Shown: positions 34,193 through 46,082 of the stretch, piece after piece | Position numbering within the stretch: the first letter of the stretch is position 1 | Layout: each line of letters starts with the position of its first letter | Source of the DNA: Chamaecrista fasciculata | Taxonomy: Eukaryota > Streptophyta > Magnoliopsida > Fabales > Fabaceae | NCBI GenBank assembly: GCA_003254925.1 | Contig: QANZ01038090.1 | Location: forward strand, 1-64,000 | Direction: 5' to 3' | Length of the DNA: 64,000 nucleotides | Translations under genes and position numbers: made by a program | The notes under the pieces: generated by a model | What the model was told of the DNA's origin: nothing | The model's input: only the letters and a program-made list of their open reading frames with translations | The model's database searches: none

Positions 34193-36262
34193 TTATTGAA
34201 GCATGATGGAGCTGGTGGATATTGATAAATAATTTTAAAAGTAATAATAGAAAAAATAAGCCATGCATGGATGAAAAAGATTGAGCTTCAAAACTATTGC
34301 AAGAGGAGTAAGAGACGTGTTTAAGAATAAGGTAAAGGGAATTAAATGGCGTGTTTTAAATGACAAGACAATGTGGCACAATATATGAGTGTTGGATCCA
34401 ATGGACGGTTAATATTTGCTTAAATAGAGAGAAATGTTGATAAAAGGCTACTTTTTTTTTATGAATTTAGATTTAAATCTTGTCAGGAGAAGTACTAATA
34501 TTTAATGTCACATTAGTTGATACCTATGAAATATTGTACTTTATTTTCAGAGTCTGTTGCTGTGTCAGACACGTATACAACATATATTTATAAATTTTAA
34601 AATATAAAATTAATTTTGTGTGATTTCACCATGACAAACAATAAAAAATAATAATATATATGACATATATTATGAATAGATATTCTAATTTTTAAAGTTT
34701 TTATCAAAATTTATAGATTTTTAATTATTTATATATATAAATATATACCGTGTCGTGTCGTATAATTTTAAAAATTTGATGTGTGAACGTCCTCTATGTG
34801 TGTCAATCTCCATGGCATCATACCTTCAATAAAATTTTTCCTATTGTAAAATATACCTACGCCGAAAAAAAACAGTGAAACAAATTAAAAGCTTCATGTG
34901 TAAGTTGAACAATGTAAACAAATTAAAATAAAGTGTATTTATTTCCATACCTAATTTCCTCATGCTATTTCCACTGTTTCGCCCACCATCTCTCGAACAA
35001 TCAAAAAGTGTATTTATTTTCTTACCTAATCTTACTCTTCTTTTCACTAGCTTTTTCCGTTGGAGAATATTTGACACATAGATTATTTTTTTACTTATGA
35101 TTCTCAGAAATCCTATTTTTGGGATATGATTATCAGTAATAGAATTTCCAAGCATATAAAAATATGAGTTACAATACTCTTGAGATTATTTTGTAATATT
35201 CTCATAAATCTTACAATATTATGTTTAGTTTAATCTTAATGATCCTAGGAATATTTAATATTTTTTAAATATATTCTTAGTCGTTTATTTTCAAATAATA
35301 ACTTATCAAATATAAAAAGTCTTTTAAAACAACATTATGAGAAACTTTTTTTAAAAAATGTGTTTTGTTTCTACATCACAAAAAAAATAATTTTATTATA
35401 ATTAAATTTTTTAAATAAGATTAATAATTTTATATACTAAGAAAATACTATTTCGAAAAAATGTGCTTTATTACTATACTAAAAAAAAAATTAATTCTAC
35501 CATAATTAAAATTTTTAAATAACATTAATTAATTAGGTTTGATAAGAGCAATATAGTCTTTTAAGTAGACTAAAATAGTCTCATTTCATGGAATTAGACT
35601 AATAATCACACCTGTAGGTTGTCATTAAAATTTGGGCATTTTATGAGATTGAATTAGGCACGAGAATACAATATTTCTGAGGTTAACTTTTTAATTTGCG
35701 TATCAATTGCAAGATTAATTTATGTCAGAACTTATAATCTTAAAACTATTTTTTTTAATCCGTGTATTAAACGCCCAATAACTGTGTCCATCCCAAGGAG
35801 TCATTCATGTCTAAAGAGGGCAAAATGTGTTAGGGAAGCTACGTATTCTTCAATCAACTTTGTACAGGGAAGAGATGAGCAAGCTCACAAGTTGCAAGAA
35901 GTTGGATAGTGTTTTCACAGTATTTGAGCTTTATTTGGCCTGAATTATACTATTAGGTATTTGATAAACATACTTAATTTTTAAATCCAAATTACTTAAT
36001 TATATATATTAAGGGCTTGTTTAGTTGGCCTTTAATTTCCTTTATCTCCATTCGATTAAAATTGTCATTCTTTTTTTTTAAAATTATGAGTTTCTCCTGT
36101 TTATCTGCATAATAGTTTAGAGAAAACTAATTTCATTCAAGTTAAGTAGTGAATCAGTTTAAGCTATCCCAACAATATCAGCTTTAAGAATCGAACTAGA
36201 ATCCTCTCACTTAGGGTACAACTAATCAAATACTGAAATACTCGTACTTAAATATCTATGAG
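34193..36262. other. Intergenic, no gene seen
   Basis: AT-rich DNA. A minus-strand open frame at 35155-34841 (104 codons) has no recognisable domain, extreme AT composition and no context, and I do not call it. Part of a dispersed repeat is at 36070-36215. Confidence 0.45.
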
Positions 36263-36267
36263 GATAT

Positions 36268-37570
36268 TGTTAGACTAAATTTTGATTAATGAGTATTAAT
36301 TAATTAACTAATTTAATTAATTAATTATTTGTTAATTAAATGGGATTATGTTTTTGATAATGTCAAATATTAATTTTTACACATCCCAAAGTCTGAAATC
36401 ATATCCTATAAAAATGATTAGTTCACTTCTAGCTTTTGCAAACACTTTTTCTTGATTTATGGCTTTTTACCATTTACGAAAAAAAAAACTTGTACTGCGC
36501 TAGTTTTAGGGGTGTACANAAATAATTTTTTATTTTTTTTTTAAAAATGAGGGTACCCCGGGCCGGGCCAGGTCTTTCGGGTTTGACCAGGCTGGGCCAA
36601 TGATGTACACCCCTAGCTAGTTTCCTTTCTAGGAAACGTTCTTTTGCTGTCTGTGTGATGCAGGAAACAAGTACATAAAGCAGAACTTTTACCAACCCAG
36701 TACACCAACTCTCTAACTCTTGAAGAAGAAGTCTAAAGCTACAATGCAGAAGGTGCTGACGTGCTCTGTGCTACTCAGAACCTACAAAAGAGACATCGAA
36801 GATGAAGAAAGACGTGAAGCTCCATCCAAGCATTAAATGCAAGATCAAATTAGAGATTGATCAAGATCTCACGATGGACAACCTTGCTCTGAAAATCAGA
36901 AAAGAGTCGTCGCATTATTTGACCGTTGAAGACTCAACAACTAGCGACTACTTCCTCCAAAGGATCTATATATATGAAGCTGAGAAAGAATTGAAGAGAA
37001 CAAGACTTACGCTACTCACAATGATCATATTATTCTCTCTATATTCTCTTCACAATCGGTTTAGTGCCATTCAGTCTTAGTGACTACTCTCCTAGCGAGA
37101 AAAATCTCATCTACATCTTTTCACCTCTTGTATCGGTCTTAGAAGGCTTTTCTAGCTCCCTGCGTAAAACCCTTTGGGTGAGCCTTAATGTTTAAGGTTG
37201 GATAGGTCTGGTAATTGCTTAGAAAGCTTCTTAAGACATCGGGTTATTGTTGTACTAGCTGAGCTTCTAAAACCAAGTGTGGTGAACCCCCGGGAAAAGG
37301 GTTAGCTCTTGTGTACTTGTTACCCAACTTATAAAAACTCTCTTGCTATGTGCTTGAGGAGTGGACGTAGCATCAGGTGTAACGCCTTGGTGTGAACCAC
37401 TGTATATCGTGGTGTGATCTTTCTGTTTCCTTATCTTCATATCTGTTATTTGGCTAACTGTTTCTTGTGCAGGAGCCCCTCTTAAGGAATCAGTTTTGGA
37501 TAAACAAGAAAAGTTTTTAAATAACCGATTCACCCCCCCCCCCCTCTTGGTTATTCCATTCCCACTAACA
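36268..37570 (+). repeat. 5' LTR of the Sirevirus-type element
   Basis: It starts TGTTAGACTAAATTTTG and ends CTAACA. It matches 44897-46077 except for a 117-bp insertion (hAT-type element 36507-36615 plus 8-bp duplication) and scattered changes. Late in the LTR is a C-run (37532-37543) that is shorter in the partner. Confidence 0.92.
36507..36615. mobile_element. hAT-type MITE in the 5' LTR
   Basis: The 109-bp element has inverted ends TAGGGGTGTACA/TGTACACCCCTA and the perfect 8-bp duplication GCTAGTTT (36499-36506 and 36616-36623). The 3' LTR at 45128-45135 shows the single, uninterrupted site. An 8-bp duplication is the hallmark of hAT elements. The inside carries the GGGCCGGGCC core. Confidence 0.92.
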
Positions 37571-37572
37571 AT

Positions 37573-37584
37573 TGGTACCAGAGC
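37573..37584 (+). other. Primer binding site, initiator-Met tRNA type
   Basis: TGGTACCAGAGC lies two bases after the 5' LTR. It differs by one base from the usual copia site TGGTATCAGAGC, complementary to the 3' end of initiator methionine tRNA. Confidence 0.85.
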
Positions 37585-37637
37585 TCGTGTTTTTCTTATA
37601 TGTGCAGGCTTAACATCTTGAGATAGACGATCAAGAA

Positions 37638-39379
37638 ATGGAAAATCAAGAAGGACATTCAGCCAATAGGCCTCCTTATTTTTATGGCACCAACAATACA
37701 TACTGGAAGATGAGAATGAGAATCTTTGTGGAATCTATCAGTACTGACAATTGGAGGATTATTCAAGATGGTCCATTAAAGATAACTCACAAAGTGAATG
37801 ATGTCGTGCAGGAGAAACCATATGCCTCATGGAATGAGGAAGATAAGAAGAAAAAAGAAGTAAACAGCAAAGCTATTAATTATATTTTTTGTGCTGTGAA
37901 TGCAGATGAGTTCAAGAAACTGTCAAGCTGCACTATTGCAAAGGAAATGTGGGAAAAGCTGCAAGTCACATATGAAGGAACGTCTGAAGTAAAGTCGACA
38001 AGGATTGACATGCTGATTCACGAGTACGAGACTTTCAAAATGAAAGAAACAGAGCGGATCAAAGAAATGTTCGATAGGATGAGCAAGATTATCAATTGTC
38101 TTGAAGCTCTTGGAGAAAAGCTCGATAAAACAAGAGTTGTTCGTAAAATCCTAAGAAGTCTCTCACCTATATGGAAACCAAAAGTCACTGCTCTTCTAGA
38201 AAACTCTATGATTGCACAATGACATTCGATGAGTTGAGAGGAAATCTGATGAGCTATGAAACTTCCTTTCTTGCTGAAGAAGTGGAACAACTGAAAAAGG
38301 GAAAAAGTATAGCTTTGAAAGCTAGTGATGAAGAATCTGATGATGACACTTCATCATAGCATGAAGCAGATGAAGAAATGGCCTTGTTAACAAAAAGGCT
38401 AAACCAGTTCTCCAAGAAGAAGTTCAAACCAAGAAGCTCCTATCCTATGAAAGAAAAAGAGACAAAGAAAGAAGGAGTCACTTGTTAGGAATGCAAGAAA
38501 CCGGGACACATCAAACCTGATTGTCCTAAGCTGAAGAAGAATCCCTTCAAAGGAAAGAAGAAAGCTATGATTGCAAAGTCAAGCTGGGATGATGAAGATT
38601 TGCTAGCTGATGAGGATGCAAATCTGTGCGTCATGTCTGCAGAGTTACCCCCTGAACAAGACATCCCTGTAAAGCTACCTGCTAAAGAGGTAGTTATTGA
38701 TAATATTGATAGTGATGATGATGATGATTGTGATATTAGTGTTAATTCTATTGTGAAAGATTCAATGAGAATTCATAGTTTATGGTACGAGCTGTGTGTT
38801 TCTTATAAGAAGCTTAAGATTGAGAAAGATACTTTAGATGTTAAGCTCTTAGAACATGAAAATAAACTAGACATCATCATAGAGGAGAATGAAAAATTTA
38901 TTGCCTTGATGAATGAAAATGAATCTCTTAAGAAAGAGAATGCTAAAATGAAAGAGGATTTAGCTAAGTTTGTCAAAGAAACTGATAATCTGAACTATAT
39001 TATAGGAATTCAAAGGAATGTGTATGATAAAGCAGGATTAGGTGGTAGAAAACCCCTTAACCCATTCAATAGCATGAAAAATGTGAAGTATGTAGGAAGA
39101 ACCCCGAATCCCTTAGCTAAAAAGGTTTGTTACAAATGTAAGAAGAAGGGTCATCTATCCTATGAATGCCATGCTATGTCTACTGTAGGAAGAAAAATCA
39201 AGAGAGTATGGATTCCTAAGAAACATGCTGATACAGGAATAAAGTCTATGACTAACCCAAAAGGACCCAAAGAAGATTGGGTACCTAAGCTTAAGTCTGA
39301 TTATGTTTGCAGGTTTGTTTCAGCTCAAGGAACTTATCCAGTAAATGGTACTTACACTCTGGTTGCTCAAGACACATGA
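37638..39379 (+). pseudogene. Sirevirus-type gag
   Basis: The frame opens with ATG 37638 and carries the copia gag domain (PPYFYGTNNTYWKMRMR, then KEMWEKLQVTYEGT). A frameshift lies at about 38215. The following frame runs to 39379 but is cut by TAG at 38357-38359 and by TAG at 38486-38488, the latter inside the first zinc knuckle, between its first two cysteines. A second knuckle CYKCKKKGHLSYEC is intact near 39130. Between the knuckles is an acidic and coiled-coil region of about 180 residues. Two knuckles and a long gag tail are usual in Sireviruses. Confidence 0.85.
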
Positions 39380-40119
39380 CAGGAAAGACAATGTCTACAT
39401 CCTACAACCTGAGAAGTTGGATCTCTCCTCAAACATTTGTTTGAAAACAACTTCTGATCAAGGATGGCTATGGCATAGAAGGATGGGTCATGAAAGCATG
39501 GACAAACTTTCAAAGCTCTCAAAGAATGATCTAGTAATTGATCTTCCTAAGATCAAGTATGTCAAAGATCACATCTGTGATGCATGCTAAAAAGGAAAAC
39601 AAGTAAGAATTGCTTTTAAATCTAAAGATTATATTTCCACTAACAGACCCTTGCAGATGATTCATATGGATCTGTTTGGTCCTATGAGAGTGGAAAGCCT
39701 TGGAAAGAAGCTGTATGGTTATGTACTTGATGATTATTCAAGATACACTTGGGTGTACTTCCTTGCTCAAAAGAGTGAATGTTTTGATTACTTCAAGACA
39801 CTTTGCTTAAGAGTGCAAAACCAAAAAGGTTACCTGATTACTAGCATCAGAAGTGACCATGGAAAGGAATTTGAGAATGGACTCTTTGAAAATTTCTGTC
39901 AAGAGTCAGGAATCAATCACAATTTTTTTAGCTCCTAAAACACCTCAACAAAATGGAGTTGTTGAAAGGAAGAACATAACACTCCTGGACATGGCGAGAA
40001 CAATTATATGTGAGAATAGTTTGCCTAAGAATCTTTGGGCAGAAGCTGTAAATACTGCCTATTATATCTTGAACAGATGTCTTATACGACCAGTTCATGG
40101 TAAAACGTACACCTTATGA
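39345..40119 (+). pseudogene. Copia pre-integrase and integrase core
   Basis: The pre-integrase zinc motif is WHRRMGHE...CDAC. A TAA at 39588-39590 follows it in frame. The integrase core is read from MDLFGP (first catalytic aspartate region) through DDYSRYTWVYFL and SDHGKEFEN, then after a frameshift at about 39925 PQQNGVVERKN with the catalytic glutamate. A further frameshift occurs at about 40100. All D-D-E landmarks are visible but in three frames. Confidence 0.88.
39346..39400 (+). pseudogene. Vestige of the copia protease
   Basis: Only about 13 codons around the active site survive, in a frame different from gag: SGCSRHMTG preceded by histidine (CAC, 39355-39357) where the family has its catalytic aspartate. 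Directly after MTGK the sequence jumps to the segment that precedes the pre-integrase domain, so most of the protease (typically 100 or more residues) is deleted. Confidence 0.75.
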
Positions 40120-41764
40120 GTTATGGTCAGGAAGAAAACCAAATGTGGCATACTTCCATGCATTTGGATGTAAATGCTATATCCCAATTAACAACAAAGA
40201 AAACATTGGGAAGCTTGATGCAAAATCCCATGAAGGAATATTTGTTGGTTATTCTACAACAAGTAAATCCTATCGCGTGTATAACAAAAAGAACAAAACC
40301 ATTGAGGAAACAATGCATGTTATATTTGATGAAATTACGAAAGGAATGACTTATGAGAAGGATGCAGATGAAGATGATGATCCACCTCTTCAACTTACTG
40401 CAACACCTGTGCAAGAAGCAGATGCAGAACAACAACAGGAACCAGCGAGCTCTTCTTCAGGATCAGATGGAAATGATTCTGATCAACCTTTAATCATATT
40501 ATATCTCAATGCAAAACCTGCTTCTACATCTTCAAAAAGTCAAACAGAGAATGCAGATCTACAGGAAACAAGAAGACCTCCAAGAGAATGGAGAGACACT
40601 CCAAATTATCCTCATGGATTTATAATTGGAGATGTCAATGAAGGAAGAAGAACTCGCTCATCAAACAGTAGCATCAATCATATGGCGTTTCTCTCACAGA
40701 TAGAACCAAAAGAAGTAGATGATGCCTTAGAAGATGATTCATGGATAATGGCGATGCAGGAAGAGCTCAATCAGTTTGAAAGGAATGAAGTCTGGACACT
40801 TGTTCCTTATACGGATGATTTATCAATCATTGGAACCAAGTGGGTATTCAGAAACAAGCTCGATGAACATGGCAATGTGATTAGGAACAAAGCAAGACTC
40901 GTAGCTCAAGGATTCACTCAAGTTGAAGGACTTGATTACGATGAGACCTTTGCCCCAGTAGTTCGACTTCAATCAATCAGAATGCTTCTAGCTTTTGCTT
41001 GTCTCAAGGATTTCAAGCTATACCAGATGGATGTCAAAAGTGCTTTTCTTAATGGCATACTTACAGAGATAGTAGATGTAAGACAACCTCCTGGATTTGA
41101 GAGTCATGACAAACCAAATCATGTCTACAAGTTGAAGAAAGCCTTATATGGATTGAAGCAAGCACCAAGAACCTGGTATGAAAGGTTAAGTAATTTCCTT
41201 ACAGGAAATAGTTTCTCAAAAAGTAACACAGACAATACATTGTTTGTTAAATCCTGTAAAGATGATTTGCTAGTAGTACAAATATATGTTGATGATATTA
41301 TTTTCGGTGCTACTAACGAAAATCTGTGCAAGGATTTCTCTAAATTAATGACAAGGGAGTTTGAGATGAGTATGATGGGAGAAATGAGCTTTTTCCTTGG
41401 ATTGCAAGTCAAACAACAAAAGGAAGGAATATTTATCTCTCAAACGAAGTATACAAAGGAACTCCTAAAAAGGTTCGGAATGAATCATAGTAAAGAATCT
41501 GTCACTCCTATGAGCTCCTCAACAAGACTGGATAAAGATGAGAAAGGTAAATCAGTTGATCAAAAGCTATACAGAGGTATGATAGGTTCATTACTTTATC
41601 TTACAGCTAGTCGACCTGATATTATGTTCAGTGTATGCTTATGTGCTAGATTCCAAAGTGATCCTGAGGAATCACATCTAACCGCTGTGAAAAAATATTT
41701 AGATATCTTGCAGGAACTATATCATATGGTCTTTGGTATCCAAAGAATCCATATTATTCTTTAG
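40097..41764 (+). pseudogene. Integrase C-terminus and reverse transcriptase
   Basis: The longest open frame of the window (555 codons) begins TPYELWSGRKPN (integrase end) and passes an acidic linker rich in D, E, Q and S (residues about 90-175). It then enters the reverse transcriptase: WTLVP, IGTKWVFRNKLDEHGN, KARLVAQGFTQ, YQMDVKSAFLNG and the catalytic YVDDIIFG. No stop falls inside the RT core. The frame is lost at about 41700 just before RNase H. Confidence 0.9.
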
Positions 41765-42227
41765 TAGGATATTCAGATGCAGATTTTGGAGGATGCAAAA
41801 TAGACAGAAAAAGCACAAGTGGAACATGTCACTTCCTCGGAAGATGTTTAGTGTCTTGGCACAGCAAGAAGCAAACATCTGTTGCTCTCTCCACAGCAGA
41901 AGCTGAGTATGTTTCAGCAGGAAGCTGTTGCGCTCAAATCTTATGGATGGCTCAACAACTAGGAAATTTGGACTAAATTTTGATAAGATTCCTATTTTAT
42001 GTGATAACACAAGTGCAATCAACCTATCAAAGAATCCAGTTCAACACTCAAGGACAAAGCATATTGAAATTAGGCATCACTTCCTAAGAGATCATGTACT
42101 CAAGGGAGATATTATCCTAGAACATTTGACAACTCAAGATCAACTTGCTGATATCTTCACCAAGCCTCTAGCTCATGATGCATTTTGCAAAATCCGCAGA
42201 GAGTTGGGAATGATAGAGGAACCTTAA
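41700..42227 (+). pseudogene. Copia RNase H
   Basis: GYSDADFGG, STSGTCHFLG, LSTAEAEYVSA and KHIEIRHHFLRD mark the RNase H domain in the usual order. It ends ADIFTKPLAHDAF and a stop at 42225-42227. A frameshift near 41965 separates the two halves. Bases 42228-42837 form a spacer without a gene. Confidence 0.85.
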
Positions 42228-42837
42228 CAGGAAGCGCAGAAAGGTTAATTCCTTAGAAAGAAATGATGACAGTTACTCAAGCTAACAAAGAAGAAATTCT
42301 TCAGAAATGAAGTTGAAACTAAGTCATAAACAATTGAAGACAAGCGCATTTAATGATGGATGAATCAGCACACGTTTTCTCTCAATGGCGCAGTTATCGA
42401 GAAAGCAGTTATAGTACCAATCAGATCTTCTCTCTTGCTGAAGAAAACTACTCCTTGGTAACCGTATCCTATAGATAGCTTATTATTTTGCTATATCTAT
42501 GCCATGTCTTATCATATGATGTCTTTTAGTTTTTTTTAAATTGTTTTTCTAAGCATGATTTTTAAAAGTTTCTTTTTAAATTTATTTGTTCTTTCATTTA
42601 TTTGGGTAAATATTTTCGAATTCTTTCCCTCCTCTTTTTCAAACTTTCATTTATTTGAAATTTGAATTTTGCCTCCTCAAAAACCGCTTCACATAACTCT
42701 TCTTATTTAATCTTTCATTTTCTCTCTCTCTCAAAGTTTCAAAACTCATTCTCTCTCTGAATTTCTCCAGAAATCTCTTCGTATTTTTCTCTTTGCTCTC
42801 TCCCTTTTCTCTTCTGTGTGTTTTTGCAGAAAACCCT

Positions 42838-44427
42838 ATGGCTTCCTCCTCGCAACCTCCGTCAAAAGTTTCTTCAGGAACTTCTCAAGCAACTTTCAGC
42901 CCCAATCAGAGATTCAAGCGATTCCAAAATGATGTTTCAAAGAAAAGATTTGAAGACTTGTTCGCTGAAAGACCTGTCTTTGCTCCAAGAACTGTGAACA
43001 CTGAGTTCTTTGAACAACTTGGGATTGACTGCTTCAAATGGATGAAAGGCGTTGGAATGGAAGGGTTGTTTTCTCTGAAGAAGGCTGTGTACCCCAGACT
43101 CGTTCGAGAGTTCTACTCTGCTTTCTACTACAAGAATCCAGCAGATCCTCTTGAGGGTGAAACCTTCTTTTGTGGCAGGAAATTTTTGCTCAATAGTCAA
43201 AGCCTTGCAAAGCTGCTGAACTTCACCTCCTTTCCAGGAATGTACCAAGCCTACGACACTGTCATTCAGGCTCCTGGATATTCAAAGCAAAGGGCTTTTG
43301 AGATTTTTACTGGACAAATAGTGGAAAAGGCATATCCAACTATGTTGCTTCCGAACTATCGATTCCTTCATCATGCCATCTATGGGATTCTTACTCCCTA
43401 GACCTACAAAGGAAACTTTCTGACTCAAGCAGAGATATCTCTCATGTACTGTATTTCAAAAGATCTTCCATATATGGTTTTAAGCCATATCAAGAGTACT
43501 CTGAACAACAAAGAGGCAGAACTACCATACGGCATGTTGATTACACTGATCGCTGAAGCAATGAAAGTTAATCTCAACGACCCAGAGTTTCAAACAGACA
43601 AAATAGAAGCAAATGATTCTGCAAATTATGATTACATCATGTACAACCATCTGAAGTTCCCCAACAAGATTCCTCTGGAAGGACCAAAGTCAAAGAAACC
43701 TCCTCCTACTCCAAAGAGCACCAAAGGAAAGAAAAGGAAGACTGCTGCAGTTGAAAACCTTCCCAAGAAGATGACTCGAAGTGCTAGAAAGGAAGAAAAA
43801 TCATTTATTCCGGCTGATGAAGAGGAGACAGATTCTTCCTTAGACAGAATGTTTGGTGACCAGCCCAAATCCAAGAAGGGTCAAGATGCTGGTAAAGCCA
43901 TCAACTTGGATGATAATGAGGATCAACCTCCTGTAGAGGATGATGTCTTTGGTGGTCAGATTGAATATGAGGATGAACAACTTAAAGCAGGAGATGAAGC
44001 TCACACTGAGCGGGATGCATCTCAAAGGGTAATCTTTGATCGCAGTCCTTTAGATCTTCCTTCTAATCTTTCTATTGTAGGTTGAGCTCTCATTGAAGCT
44101 CTTACCAAGATGGAAGAAAGGATGGTTCGCACGCATCAGAACTGCTTAGGCCGCTTTGATCAAGTCCTGAGCGATATCAATCAAAGGTTGCATGAGTTTC
44201 ACACTCAAGACAAGCACATCTTTGAGGAAGTTGTTGAACAAAGAAAGCTATTCACTGTGTTCATGAATTCTGTGATGGATGATCTGAGGCATTATCGAGC
44301 TATTACAACAATCGCACCTGTTGTGAATGTGATCATTCCATCTCCTCCTCAAGATGATGATGCAACCAATGATCCTTATGCTGACCCTGCTGCTGACCAG
44401 GAACATGATGCTGAAGATAACAATTAG
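42838..44427 (+). pseudogene. Extra (env-position) ORF of the Sirevirus-type element
   Basis: One reading frame of 530 codons runs from ATG 42838 to 44427, broken only by TAG at 43399-43401 and TGA at 44083-44085. The first 190 residues carry a globular region (FFEQLGIDCFKWMKGVGMEG, REFYSAFYYKNP) seen in plant retrotransposon-associated proteins. The middle is basic (KKRKTAAVENLPKKM) and then very acidic. The end is a likely coiled coil (RLHEFHTQDKHIFEEVVEQR). It occupies the position of the env-like gene of Sireviruses, but I see no signal peptide or transmembrane segment, so the name env-like is positional. Confidence 0.75.
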
Positions 44428-44631
44428 TTTATCTTTTTAAAAGCTTCAACATGTTTTTCTTTAGTTTTTTGGTTTGTTTGAAGGATACTTTGCTTAAACC
44501 TCTCCCGGATACTTTCTCTTTTGATTAAGTTTCTATAGGCCTTCAGTTTTGGCCTCATGCATTATTCAGTATATCCTGTGCAAATATGTGCTAGATTGTT
44601 TATTATTCTTGGCACCCTTTTTGATTATGTC

Positions 44632-44896
44632 AAAGGGGGAGAATGTGCATGTTCAGGGTTTATGAAAAATGTGGGGGAGAATGTGTATGAACATAGGATG
44701 GGTATATTGCTTTTTTCTCTGATCCTATGCAGGAACTGCAATCTCATGGGGGAGCGCTTCTCCAGATTAAGAAGCCATCACCTCCTGATAAGGACATCAG
44801 AAGATTCATGTGCAAGATCTATGGGGGAGCTAAGGTTAGCTCTTTTCATGCTTTTCTTTTAAAGGAAAGGTTTGCCATTATCAAAAAGGGGGAGAT
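44632..44896 (+). other. Multiple polypurine tracts
   Basis: The motif GGGGGAG occurs at about 44635, 44673, 44748, 44823 and 44888; the last one abuts the 3' LTR at 44897. Repeated copies upstream of the 3' LTR are a known mark of Sireviruses. Confidence 0.7.
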
Positions 44897-46077
44897 TGTT
44901 AGACTAAATTTTGATTAATGAGTATTAATCAATTAATTAATTTAATTAATTAATTATTTGTTAATTAAATGGGATTATGTTTTTGATAATGTCAAATATT
45001 AATTTTTACACATCCCAAAGTCTGAAATCATATCCTATAAAAGTGATTAGTTCACTTCTAGCTTTTGCAAACATTTTTCCTTGATTTTATGGTTTTTTAC
45101 CATTTATGGAAACGAATTTGTAATGCGCTAGTTTCCTTTCTAGGAAACGTTCTTCTGCTGTCTGTGTGATGCAGGAAACAAGTACATAAAGCAGAACTTT
45201 TACCAACCCAGTACACCAACTCTCTGACTCTTGAAGAAGAAGTATAAAGCTACAATGCAAAAGGTGCTAACGTACTCTGTGCTACTCAGAACCTAAAAAA
45301 GAGACGTTGAAGATGAAGAAAGACGTGAAGCTCCATCCAAGCATTAAATGCAAGATCAAATTAGAGATTGATCAAGATCTCGCGATGAACAACCTTGCTC
45401 TGAAAATCAGAAAAGAGCCGTTGCATTATTTGACCCGTTGAAGACTCAACAACTAACGGCTACTTCCTCAAAGGATCTATATATATGAAGCTGAGCAAGA
45501 ATTGAAGAGAACAAGACTTACGCTACTCACAACAATCATATTATTCTCTCTGTATTCTCTTCACAATCGGCTTAGTGCCATTCAGTCTTAGTGACTACTC
45601 TCCTAGCGAGAAAAATCTCATCTACATCTTTTCACCTCTTGTATCGGTCTTAGAAGGCTTTTCTAGCTCCCTGTGTAAAACCCTTTGGGTGAGTCTTAGT
45701 GTTTAAGGTTGGATAGGTTTGGTAATTTCTTAGAAAGCTTCTTGAGACATCTGGTTATTGTTGTACTAGCTAAGCTTGTAAAACCAAGTGTGGTGAACCC
45801 CCGGGAAAAGGGTTAGCTCTTGTGTACTTGTTACCCAACTTATAAAAACTCTCTTGCTGTGTGCTTGAGGAGTGGACGTAGCATCACGTGTAACGTCTTG
45901 GTGTGAACCACTATATATCGTGGTGTGATCTTTCTGTTTCCTTATCTTCATATTTGTTATTTGGCTAACTGTTTCTTGTGGAGGAACCTCTCTTAAGGAA
46001 TTGGTTTTGGATAAACAAGAAAAGTTTTTAAATAACCAATTCACCCCTCCCCTCTTGGTTATTTCATTCCCAGTTCA
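44897..46077 (+). repeat. 3' LTR of the Sirevirus-type element
   Basis: Starts TGTTAGACTAAATTTTG and ends CCCAGTTCA, followed by the duplication GATAT. It lacks the hAT-type MITE of the 5' LTR. Confidence 0.92.
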
Positions 46078-46082
46078 GATAT

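Larger units (their letters stand above)
36268..46077 (+). mobile_element. Complete Sirevirus-type Ty1/copia element, inactivated
   Basis: The element is 9810 bp, with LTRs 36268-37570 and 44897-46077 and the perfect 5-bp duplication GATAT (36263-36267 and 46078-46082). The order is LTR, primer site, gag with two zinc knuckles, protease trace, integrase, reverse transcriptase, RNase H, a further long ORF, repeated GGGGGAG tracts, LTR. The extra ORF downstream of RNase H and the multiple purine tracts are typical of the Sirevirus (SIRE1/Maximus) lineage. Stop codons and frameshifts affect every coding part, and the protease is mostly gone, so it cannot move by itself. The LTRs still align throughout apart from a small element in the left one. 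Confidence 0.92.

Noticed and set aside
34841-35155. Minus-strand frame of 104 codons
   Set aside because: Very AT-rich, no recognisable domain, no conserved neighbour; a chance frame is more likely.
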